A stretch of DNA of 64,000 bases. Origin: Colletotrichum lupini (lineage: Eukaryota; Ascomycota; Sordariomycetes; Glomerellales; Glomerellaceae). Below the pieces are notes generated by a model that searched no databases, was not told where the DNA came from, and saw only the letters and a list, made by a program, of their open reading frames with translations. The DNA lies in contig NC_064676.1 in the NCBI RefSeq assembly GCF_023278565.1, positions 4,526,001 to 4,590,000 of the forward strand. The letters run 5' to 3'. Positions 47,766 to 58,067 of the stretch are shown here, in pieces. Positions within the stretch are counted from its first letter, which is position 1; each line of letters opens with the position of its first letter. The position numbers and the translations under genes were made by a program.

Positions 47766-50700
47766 GGCATCGTACCTTACTGGGAAGATAACGAGACGGC
47801 AGTGTGATTCGAGCGTTTATACCCCTTCTTTGGAGGTTCAGGTGGGCGGCGTTTGGTAGCTTGATTATTAGGGCGAGGGTCCTCGTGAACGAGAGATCCC
47901 ATCACCGAGGAAGGACCAGGCGTTTTTTTGGGCGACATCAATGTCACAGCTGGCGTAACACACGCACGGAAACCGAAATAGACACAATCTTCCTTCTTCA
48001 CAACCGTCTGTCGTATACTCTGACTCCTTGCGATGAGAGTCAAGGTAGAGAAAAAAAAAAGACAAGTAACAGTAAACTAGAACTTGAGCTATGCACCACA
48101 CGTGACTTCATTGGCGAGCCGGATCATGCAGAATACTACAAATGTCACGTCCAATGTGCCGGCGTGTCGGGACTGGCAAGGAGGTAACAAACAGGATGCT
48201 GGTGAACGCAAGACTTGCCACCTTATTACCATTACTATCATTGTCATCACCATACTGCGCTTTATAAACCGTATTATGTGAGAAATATATAGAACACGGG
48301 AAATAATCGCCGAAGCAGTATCGAGCGGCAAACAATTGTGTCACCCACTTGACTGGATGTGTTGTCTATATTTGTTTAAAGACTGCGCGGCTAAGTTTAA
48401 CGCACAAGAGCCCAGGAAAGGCGTTCAGCAGCGTGTATCTGCAAGTCTCAAGGCCTTCCTCGAACCGTTGACAATGAATACTACCCTTTTTTCCATATAC
48501 TTTATCCGGAAAACCATGGGTACAGGCATTACCTCAAAGACTACGTCGAGGCTCAATAGAACCTCGAAGGCGGTGATATCGAGCCAATGGCAGATCAACT
48601 CCTCGATACGCTTTTAGCTACATTGTGGCCGATTGTCTTGTATTCTACCCCAACATAATAGCGATTTCTGTACGATTACTCTGACACACGTCCAGGCCGC
48701 AACGTTCATCAGTCTTCAAAGTCGCCGCTGTTGTACTTTGCTGCTTCCCGATCATCCACCCACTGCGTCCTATGGGGGTTCAACTTCTGGGCGTTGTGGT
48801 GTGGTCTGGGCTTCCTCCCCTTCCCCCCACGTGGGACGCATCGGAGAGCCTCATTTGATGGGGCGGCCTTGTCTGCGATCCAGTCCAAGTGCAGATACGG
48901 ACTGAGGCTTCCCGTCCGCCGCCTGTTTCTATTTGGGGTTACGGCCCCTGGTGATGACATTTGGCTCATTGTTTCGTTTCATTACTTCACTAACCACCCC
49001 GGTGGAGGTTAATCAGCGCAACCTGGAATTCGCAACATATTGCTTATTAGACAAGGATGAGCATGGGCAAAAGAGTTCGAGATCCGGGTGAAGAATGCCA
49101 TTATTGAAAATGGCGTCAAAAAGCGCAAATTGCGCTTACATAACATGTTGAAAGACATATGTGAGAACAGGGGTCTTTCGCGTGACAGCCGACGGCGTCG
49201 TGTCCGATCAGGCTGAATGGACGCCCGCGAGTTTGGCTTGCCGGGCTGAAAGAGTTAGTACAAGATAGTAGAGTCCGGGCGATGGCCGACAACACGTCAA
49301 AGTCTCCTTAGCTCCCTTTCATCGTGAATGGGCCACCGCCACAGATGAGATGATCGCGTCGGAAAGGGATTCTGTATCCGTGTTCTGCGAGATATCCGTC
49401 TTGAACAATCCGGCCCACAGGGTAGCAGTATGTAATCAAACTTCCGACCAGGCGGGATGGGTTTTGATGGATCCCTCCCCTTTGAGCCGGTTGGGAACTG
49501 ACTAAAACGAGAAGCCAAGTGGGAATTGGCCCGCCCGGGGCGCAGATGCCGGCATTCAGGGGTTGTGTGTTTTATTTTCGGTTCAACGAACATTATCAGA
49601 AACCTGATGGTTGGATCATTTGGGAATTTGAAGAGCGATTGTTCGGGAAAGATTCCGAAGAAGGCCGGCTTGGCGACAAAATCGGCTCCGGTTGTGACGA
49701 AGACTGGGGACCAGAAGGTAAATGGCACGGCGATTCTTGTTTGATACTGAGGCGGAAAGCCGGCTGCTTGAAGAAAAGGGCGCCGAGTTGAGCACTTTTG
49801 GTCCCGATCAATTTAGCGAAGTCGGGAAGTTCAGGGTGGTGGCAACTCCTATTGTTGAGCGATGGGCGATGAGGTGTGTGAAGCGTAGGCGAGTCCGGCC
49901 ATTGAGCGTTCAGCTCGGCCGACTATCTTTGACGAATAGCGCCATTGATGGAGGGACGTCGGCGAGAAAAGGCGGACACCGCACCGCTTGGTCCTCCTTT
50001 GAGATGGGCTCTCAGCCTTGCTCAGTTTTCAAACAAAAAAACATGAAAGAAGGTGCGCGTCAAAGTCTTTGTGACCACGAGTAGGTCCGACGAACTTGGA
50101 AGCTATTGCAATGCGAGCAGCACACCGTAACGTTTCCCCAGGTGGGGGGCGGGTTCTCTGAGGTAAAGTAGGTGAAGAAATGGGTACATCAGGTGTCGTG
50201 TCCCGCCTTATTGCAGACAAGGACTCCGCAAAGTGGTTGGGATTTTAGGGGGAATATGGTTGGAAGTACAGTGGGAGGGCAGGTCCAGCTCATCTTACAG
50301 CTGGCGAGGATGTTGGTTGGTGGGGGTGTGATATTTCAGGATATCCATTCAAGACGAGCGACTTTGTCGCGGAGACGGTTTGACTCCGCAGTGAATGGAG
50401 ACTCACACCTTTTTTAGTGCATGCATCGCCGGGAGGTACTTGTTCGGACGGCTGTTCCGTGAAGCAGCGTGTGGGCGGCCGTGGCCGCGGACTGTTGCTG
50501 GAACCTGAGATGAGGTTGGAGATGGTGAATGGGGACCCCGAAGGACAGAACTTCATTTCTGCCCGGACGGAAGACGTTGACGGTTGACCAGCATCGTGGC
50601 TCAGATACTGTTCCTGTATGTCTGAGCATTGGCCTTCCCGGTGTCGTCTCTGGCTTTTCCTGGAGTATGTAAATTGGACGAAGTGGGATGGTTGGTCGCA

Positions 50701-52344
50701 GCGCCTTGCAGATTTGGCCGTTATCCGCACCCTTTGATGATCTGCGTCTCCGTATCTGTTTGTGTACCCCCGATTCTTGATAAAAACAACGACGTGCTTC
50801 CGGAGACTGCTGTTGTTGATTTTTTTTTCTCGCTCTCTCCGCGCCTCCTTCTTTGCCACTTATGCGAGCCAGCTACAGCTGCAGCCGCCGCTTCTCTCGT
50901 TTAGGCGTCACTAGTCTGAAGCGCCACAGGGGTGCTGAGAAAGTCGTGGCCAGGCCCAAGGTCAGTGGGTTGCAGTCGAGGAAAGGTGGACTGGAATGGC
51001 TTGGGTGGGCGATATCAGGTACGGAGCATTAGCTTCGGGGACTGGTTAGGTAGGTTGGGAAATGTTTTGGGTCTCGAAGCTTGCTTTGATTGTTCTCCTG
51101 TCTGTCCTCATATCGGAGACGAGTGCGAGCAAACGAGCATTGAGTCAGAAGGAAAAGAGGAGAGAAAAAAAAGACAATGCCAATGTGACTGACTAGAAGG
51201 CGTGCTGTGCTGTGTGGTGAATGATGTACGGATATCGCGAAATAAAAACAAGCCAGCACAAGTTGAGGTGTGAAGGCAAGGTGGGATGAGGTACATAAGG
51301 TAGTACTCAGTAAGGTAGGTACCTTAAGGTAAGGTAGGTAGAGGAGGGGTGGAAGGCACAAAGTACGTACCTACTTCGTATATGGCATCGGGTTCGAGAA
51401 GGAGGTGAGGAAGGAACCTGGAAAGCAAGGTTATTGACGGTGACTGCCCATCTCAGCACCCAGCATTTCGACCTCAGGTGTGTCGACCATTGGGTGTCTC
51501 CAGTGACAGGCGCCCCTCCCCGTGCGTGGCTGTCTCCTCCTCGAACGGGGGGAACGAGATAAAATGAAAATTGGCAAATGCGAATCGACTGGGTTCCCAC
51601 AGTGATATCACCGCTATAAAGCCAAATGCCCGGCCGCCTCCTGCCTGTCTCTGATTCCTTTTGACGGCTCTCCTTTTTTTTTAACCTATTCTATTCCTCT
51701 TCCTCCCCTCTCCATCCCAACTAGATCCTCGACCACATTCGCTCGTTGCTGTTGCTATTGCTGTAAGTACCTCACCTGGACTCCCATCCCCAATTGCCCG
51801 CCACCTGCTTCCCCTCCAACCCTTCTTCACCCCAAGGTACCGCCGATCACCGCAACCGCACTCTATCTGCTCCAACCAAGCAGATTGCAGTTCTGATCTT
51901 GCTTCCGAAGCACCTCACTTTGCCTCTCTCTACCAATTTCGCCGTCTTGGTACCTCCCCCGCCCTTCCCCCCAGCTCTCGTTCACGGCGGGAGTACCCTG
52001 CTTTCCCTCCGCCGACCTGCCTCATTCCGCACCTTGCTTTATTTTTCCTCTCCCATATCACATGGAGAAGCTCACAAATTACGTCAGGCTACACAGAACA
52101 CTTTGAGCTACCAGCAATCTTTTTCGCCGCAAATCCTACGGCGAATCCCCTGTCAATGTAGGCACTACCCCGCCGTCCTCGAAATCACCGCTTGTTTTTC
52201 CCTCTCCTTTTCCACACCGTCCCTTCTACACCTACAAAAAAATTACGATAGACTACAATTTCGCTCTTTGCTTCGGTACAATCCATTGACATTTTCTCAG
52301 CATATTCAGCTTCACACCGCGAATCGCGTCAAATATCCTTCACA
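47766..52344. other. 4.6-kb region upstream of the UGP gene
   Basis: No gene is convincing. The 3' part (51640-52344) is strongly pyrimidine-rich and serves as promoter and leader of the UGP gene; GTAAGT at 51763 could start a leader intron whose acceptor I cannot fix. A GGTA/TACC tract with a nearby palindromic run lies at 51300-51342. Confidence 0.45.
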
Positions 52345-54559
52345 ATGGCTCAAGCGATCAAGAGCGCTCTTCCCACCCACCTCAAGTCCCCCCTCGGCGG
52401 CCAGGGCAAGAGCGATGAGGAGTTCAGCTCCCGTCACCACGGCAAGACGAGATCCCACATGGTACATACTCTATCCACCCTTTTCTTTCAGTGCACCTTT
52501 GAGCGAGGCATGTCGAGTACCGCGACCGGTGCCTGCTTTGTCCCGAGACAGACTGAACACGGCCTTGTGCAGTTCAAGAACCGCCATACCTGCTAGCTTG
52601 TGTCACTTCTTCCATGCCGAATACCTGAGATGTCGTACGACGCTTGGCTACTTGCTTTACCTTGACGGCCGCGGCTGGGCCAGTCCCAAACGGCACCGTA
52701 CAGCACCGTCAATGCGTGAGACGCCAAATACCTCCAAAGACATTTGCTGGCTTGACGTGGCTGAAGGAGACAACCTGGGCGGTACGGTGTGCGCTGTTCT
52801 CTCCCCGGCAACAAGCTCTACGATGCCTGTCAGGGGTAGCAGCAAGCTGGCCACATTGGTCGCAGGGCCCCGCAGCGGATCACTCGACGATAGCTTCAAA
52901 GCATTCCCCACTTTGAGAAGCTTCCATTGCAGGACTTAGTCCCTTCTTCGTGAATGCGCGGCTGACTTCAAGTCCAGGCTTTCGAGAACACTTCCACCAG
53001 CGTTGCTGCTGCCCAGATGCGCAATGCCCTCACCCAGCTTTCCGAGACCGTCACCGACCCCGAGCAGAAGAAGGTAAGCAGAAAAATCCACCCCAGCTGT
53101 AATCTTGGGAACACGAGTTCTAATCATCTTACAGCTGTTCGAGACGGAGATGGACAACTTCTTCGCCCTCTTCCGTCGCTACCTGAACGACAAGGCCAAG
53201 GGCAACGCCGTGTAAGTGTACAACAGGAACCTGCGATACAAATAGCCTTCCAGCTAACAGTGTGATAGCGACTGGGACCGTATTGCTCCCCCCGCCCAGG
53301 GCCAGGTTGTTGACTACGAGGACCTCGCCAACTCCGAGTCCGTTCAGTTCCTCAACAAGCTTGCCGTCCTGAAGCTCAACGGTGGTCTCGGTACCTCCAT
53401 GGGCTGTGTCGGCCCCAAGTCAGTCATCGAGGTCCGTGACGGCATGTCCTTCCTCGACCTGTCTGTCCGCCAGATCGAGTACCTCAACCGCACTTACGAT
53501 GTCAACGTGCCCTTCATCCTCATGAACTCATTCAACACCGATGAGGACACCGCTTCCATCATCAAGAAGTACGAGGGCCACAACGTCGACATCCTCACCT
53601 TCAACCAGTCCAGATACCCCAGAATCCTGAAGGACTCTCTCCTTCCCGTCCCTAAGAAGACCGACTCTTCTATTAACGACTGGTACCCCCCTGGTCACGG
53701 TGACGTTTTCGAGTCGCTTTACAACTCTGGTATTCTCGACAAGCTCATTGAGCGCGGTATTGAGGTTGTCTTCCTGTCCAACGTTGACAACTTGGGTGCC
53801 GTTGTCGATCTCCGTATCCTCCAGCACATGGTTGAGACTGAGTCTGAGTACATCATGGAGTTGACCAACAAGACCAAGGCCGACGTCAAGGGTGGTACCA
53901 TCATCGACTACGAGGGATCCGTCCGTCTTCTCGAGATCGCCCAGGTCCCCAAGGAGCACGTCAACGAGTTCAAGTCCATTAAGAAGTTCAAGTACTTCAA
54001 CACCAACAACATCTGGCTGAACCTCAAGGCCATCAAGCGCGTCGTCGAGAACGATGAACTTGAGATGGAGATCATTCCCAACGGAAAGACCATCCCTGGT
54101 GACAAGAAGGGCGAGTCTGACATCTCCATTATCCAGCTGGAGACCGCTGTCGGTGCTGCCATCCGTCACTTCAAGAACGCCCACGGTGTCAACGTTCCCC
54201 GTCGTCGCTTCTTGCCCGTCAAGACCTGCTCTGACCTGATGCTCGTCAAGTCTGATCTCTACACCGTCAAGCACGGCCAGCTTCAAATGAGCTCCAGCCG
54301 CTTCGGTGACGCTCCTCTCATCAAGTTGGGTAGCGACTTCAAGAAGGTCTCTGACTTCCAGAAGCACATCCCCTCTATCCCTAAGATCATCGAGTTGGAC
54401 CACCTTACCATCACTGGTGCCGTCAACCTCGGCCGTGGCGTCACACTCAAGGGTACCGTCATCATTGTTGCGACGGAAGGCAGCACTATTGATGTGCCTC
54501 CTGGATCCATCCTCGAGAACGTCGTTGTGCAGGGTAGCTTGCGCCTGCTTGAGCACTAA
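52345..54559 (+). CDS. UGP1: UTP-glucose-1-phosphate uridylyltransferase
   Basis: Four exons (52345-52461, 52978-53073, 53135-53211, 53269-54559) give 526 residues, close to yeast Ugp1. The enzyme makes UDP-glucose from UTP and glucose-1-phosphate in the cytosol, feeding glucan, glycogen and trehalose synthesis. The nucleotide-binding loop [16 protein letters not shown] is intact. [60 protein letters not shown] and the C-terminal beta-helix repeats ending GSLRLLEH are all as in the family. The first intron is 516 nt, far longer than the other two (61 and 57 nt). The start in CTTCACAATGGC context matches MAQAIKSAL. Expression is probably high and constitutive, judging from the long CT-rich leader and C-ending codons. 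Confidence 0.97.
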
Positions 54560-55607
54560 GTGGCTTTTTTGCAGGTTTTGTATTTTGAGCACATTCCAGT
54601 CAGATGTCACGATGCATTGAGAATCATCACAAGAAGACAATCTGGAGGCGAGATGGAACAGTAGAGAGAAACCAATGATCATTCCCCCCAAAAAGGCGGC
54701 GTCTGCATAAGGTATCTGTGGCAGCGGCAGAACAAACTCGATAGTATTTTAATAAGGCACCTCAAACCATGCGTGTGCATTTCGTTGACCTCCACTTGCA
54801 CTTGCATTGGCTATGTCCCCGTCTGAACCCTATGAATTGCCGTGGATTTTGGCATGGTCCATCGAGGACCGTTTGTGTGTAACGTCTGCGGTCTGCCGGT
54901 AGCTTGGACCTGCATTTCCGTGTGGAGTGGTCCAGAACCGACTAGCAACGAGTAGCGGTGAGACAAAGAAAAAGAAATCTGAAAAGGCAACATGAGAAGC
55001 ACAACAAAAACAAAAATTGAGGTGAACAATGCGCGCGGTTACATGCCTGTCCTTACTCCGGACACCACAGCGGGCGGGCGCAATCCGGGGGGTAAGGTAG
55101 GGGAGGGGGGTCTCGACGTGGGATGCTGCCGCCGGATGCATGGTTTTGGTGGGCTGCCGGTTTCCGACTGATAGTCTACGCCTCCATGCATTTCTTTCTT
55201 GCTTCATGGAATAGCAGCAACATTTTGCATTTTGTAGGCAATAACGGGTTCACCGAAAGCAAGATTTGTTAGGTTTTTGATGCGGGCATATTGGCACTCC
55301 GTTTTACGGGCAACAAGAGGCTAAATAGTGCGGGCCACCCCCCTATATGGTAAAGAGGTCTTATTCGCCGTCTTGTCCTTTGACAACCGTGGACAGCCCT
55401 GCAAGCGTCCAGATCGCCGTTCTCTCTTAGCTTCGTGGACTACTTCCCCTTTCTCGGTGACAACGACATCCATCCTCTTTTTGCATTGAATACGAGATAC
55501 ACCACCTTGAAGTTACTCGACAGAACCCCTGACCTTGTCAATTGAGCCAGAAAAACACCTCCACAACCAAACCACAAACCACAAACAACACACAACACAC
55601 GGAAATC
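54560..55607. other. intergenic region between UGP1 and the DUF3605 gene
   Basis: 3' flank of UGP1 and promoter of the next gene. Only short frames, including antisense shadows; nothing supported. Confidence 0.5.
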
Positions 55608-56402
55608 ATGGGCAGCCTCTCCGGCCCGGCAGCCACGGCGCTGCCATACTGGCAAGTCAACGTCCCCACGGACCGCCGCACGGACGAGTGCCCGGAGGGC
55701 CTCCGCAACCTCTCGGCCAAGGACGTCGGGATCCTGAGCACGCCCGACGCGGCCTACAACCGGCAGACGTGGACGGAAGTCCGGCGGCTCGTCGAGACGA
55801 ACCGTCTGGATCTGTTCCAGCGGGTGCCGAGCGAGCTGAGGCGGTACCGCTTGTTTATTCACCACTTGATCAAGGAGCACGGGAGTGTGATGAACTTTGT
55901 GCTGAGGCAGCGGCTTGGATGGGAGGAGCCGTTGAGGGCTACTGAGGGTAAGAGGCCGTTTGAGGCAGAGGGGGATTATAGGATTTTGTATAATGATTGG
56001 CCGTATGGAATTGATGGGCGGATTGTACATCTTGTTGTTTGGACGAAGTTTGAGCTAGAGGAGAATCCGGCTACGGGGGATTTGACAGAGAAAGCGAGGG
56101 AGGAGATTGATCGATTTGTGGAGGGGACGTTTCGGGCGAGAACGGAGCCTGATACTGTGAGTTTTCATCCTCTCTTCTCCTCTGTCATGATTTGGCGGTG
56201 CCCATCTTCAGAACGGACCTGCAATATGGACTTGAGTGGAGCTGACGATGATGACTAGGTCATTTGGTTCAAGAACTGGCGGAGTCTCAAGTCCGTTCAC
56301 GCGGTTGAGCATTTCCACGTCATGCTCTTTGACCCGGATCCCGCGTTCATTCGGGAGATTACCAATGGAGATGTGCCCCAATGTGACAAGTTTGAGGCAT
56401 GA
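55608..56402 (+). CDS. GIG1-like DUF3605 protein (N-acetylglucosamine-induced protein 1 type)
   Basis: Exons 55608-56156 and 56259-56402 join in phase 0 to 230 residues. The DUF3605 fold is recognisable from [43 protein letters not shown], and the C-terminal [21 protein letters not shown] ending in a conserved metal- or phosphate-like HxHxM segment. Candida Gig1, induced by N-acetylglucosamine, is the founding member; its biochemical role is unknown to me. The start at 55608 lies in a Kozak-like CATGGG with the upstream sequence rich in ACA repeats. Without the second exon the protein would lack the conserved VIWFKNW end, which supports the intron. Its place just after UGP1, both in nucleotide-sugar context, may be chance. 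Confidence 0.85.
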
Positions 56403-56605
56403 GTAGTAGGAAACTCGACAGGCCTACGGATCGGTGAAGGGGGGGGTTTGAGTGAGATTTCATGACGGCAAATGGCACAGATCAAGGGGGAGAGATGGCA
56501 CGATAGCGAAAACTTTGTGAACTCTCTCACCGTCAACCTCGGTATAGCGAACAATGTTAGACTTAAGTTGATGTGGTTCTTTCTTTACGAAAACGATGGA
56601 TTTGA

Positions 56606-57601
56606 CTATGGCTTTGCCTGAGGCGGTTCTCTATACTCCACACACGAGGCCGCGGCCATGGTGATGGCAGTCGGCTTCTCCATGACGACCTTGATAGTCC
56701 AGTCTGCTGGATTGTTGAGAGGCTCATGAATATCTGATCGTTCTTGGTAGCACCGCCTGATCCCCGTAGTGATAGCGGGACCGAGGGCTTCAAGCGTCTC
56801 AAAGGAAGAGTCGCCCAGAATCTTTTGGTACCACGACTTGAGTCAGCAATGATCCATATATATGTAGACGGAGTGAAGAACTATCAAGACGGCGAATAAG
56901 AGGAAGAAGAAGTCACAAACCTTTACAACGAAGGACTCGATCTCGACGTAATTATCCGACCTTCCAATGTAGCCCTCGATCTCGATACTGACCACGACAA
57001 CCTGCCTCGCTAGTCTCTCGTTGTCATTGACTCCGATGAGCGTAGGCACGCGCAGCTCGTTGATGCGTAGACTTGAGCTGTAGACCGCCCATACCTGGGT
57101 ACCATTATGGAAGCCATGGGCCAAGGAGTAAGACCGGCTCACGCTACTACCGAGCAGCGATGCCTTTGGTAGGGCGAGGGAGATATCCAGGTAGCGAATT
57201 CTGGGCAGCTTGTCCTTCAGGAATGCCGGCTCCGTGAGACCATCAGCCTCAGACCCGGAGACGTGGTACCCAGTCAACGCGTTCCAGATCATCTGCATGG
57301 CGTTTTCCAGGCTTAAATCGTCCTCGTAGCGGTTCACGTTGTCCAGTATGCGGAGGAGCGCCTTGGCCAAGAGGCCATAGTGCACCGTGTCATCGCTGAC
57401 CTTGTCCGCGAGTGAAGCGGCCTCGAAGGGCTCGAACATTGACAGCTCGGCGGAGACAACTACGGGCTGCGTCTTGCCCCTGCGGCCCCAAGCGTCGGTG
57501 CCGGCTTTGATCGTGCTATGAAGGTCGCGGACCCGGACCACCGCAAAAGGCTCGCCGGCCTCGGCGCGGACCTGCCACGACGAAACTCGTTTCGACTCCA
57601 T
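56606..57601 (-). CDS. two-domain FolB-type protein (dihydroneopterin aldolase-like)
   Basis: Exon 1 is 57601-56921 and exon 2 is 56836-56606, joined in phase 0, giving about 331 codons minus introns, that is 303 residues. The first exon holds a FolB domain: VRVRDLHSTIKAGTDAWGRR then SMFEPFEAASLADKVSDDTV and YGLLAKALLRIL. The second FolB half starts in exon 1 (LRINELRVPTLIGVNDNERLARQ) and ends in exon 2 with WTIKVVMEKPTAITMAAASCVEY, the usual FolB finish. FolB enzymes cut dihydroneopterin to 6-hydroxymethyl-dihydropterin and glycolaldehyde in folate synthesis. In fungi that step is usually in the trifunctional Fol1 protein, so this separate gene may have another pterin role. The exon 2 acceptor TCAAG is an unusual non-pyrimidine AG but keeps the frame and the motif. 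Exon 2 has no usable ATG, so simple ORF calling would miss it. Confidence 0.84.
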
Positions 57602-58067
57602 GTGAGCAATGGTGCAATTGATAATCAAACTCAATGAAAATTCGATTTCTTCGAGACCGGCCAAGATACACGGTCGGTTGGGCGGGATGAGGTGAAGGAT
57701 GAACGTTGGACGGATTGGCGGCAGCTCAAGGTGAACGGGTCTCACAAACTCAGTATGCACTGGCTGAAGAAAGTGCCCTACATGACGACTACCTAAACAA
57801 TCGCGGGGTCCACCACAACCATAAAATCACCCACATCATATGCGATGCTCTCATGCACATAAAGACAGTAGCAGGTACCAGTTGAATAGTTTTAAATGAA
57901 GGGCTCGACAAGCGGAGATGTTCTCTTTTTTGTCCAATTTTATTACAATGCGTTATTTGTTTGAATCTTCCTGCCGAACCCAGCAATATACTGCCCCCCT
58001 CATCCATCCAGGATGGAATGGCAGGCATTTATGCTACGTTGGCAATCGCCCTCATCAAGATATACAC
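57602..58067. other. short gap between FolB and aminopeptidase genes
   Basis: Promoter of the FolB gene and 3' flank of the aminopeptidase gene, both on the - strand. No gene seen. Confidence 0.5.

Noticed and set aside
49070..49090. tRNA B-box-like GTTCGAGATCC
   Set aside because: No A box or acceptor-stem pairing at the right distance on either strand.
50290..50859. 189-codon - strand frame
   Set aside because: Ser/Arg/Pro-rich with no domain; sits in the UGP upstream region.
51794..52939. 381-codon + strand frame
   Set aside because: It runs through the CT-rich UGP leader, exon 1 in the wrong frame and intron 1; Ser/Pro/Leu-rich composition is a by-product of pyrimidine bias.
53528..54691. 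387-codon frame antisense to UGP1
   Set aside because: Shadow of a codon-biased highly expressed gene; Val/Leu/Asp-rich, no domain.
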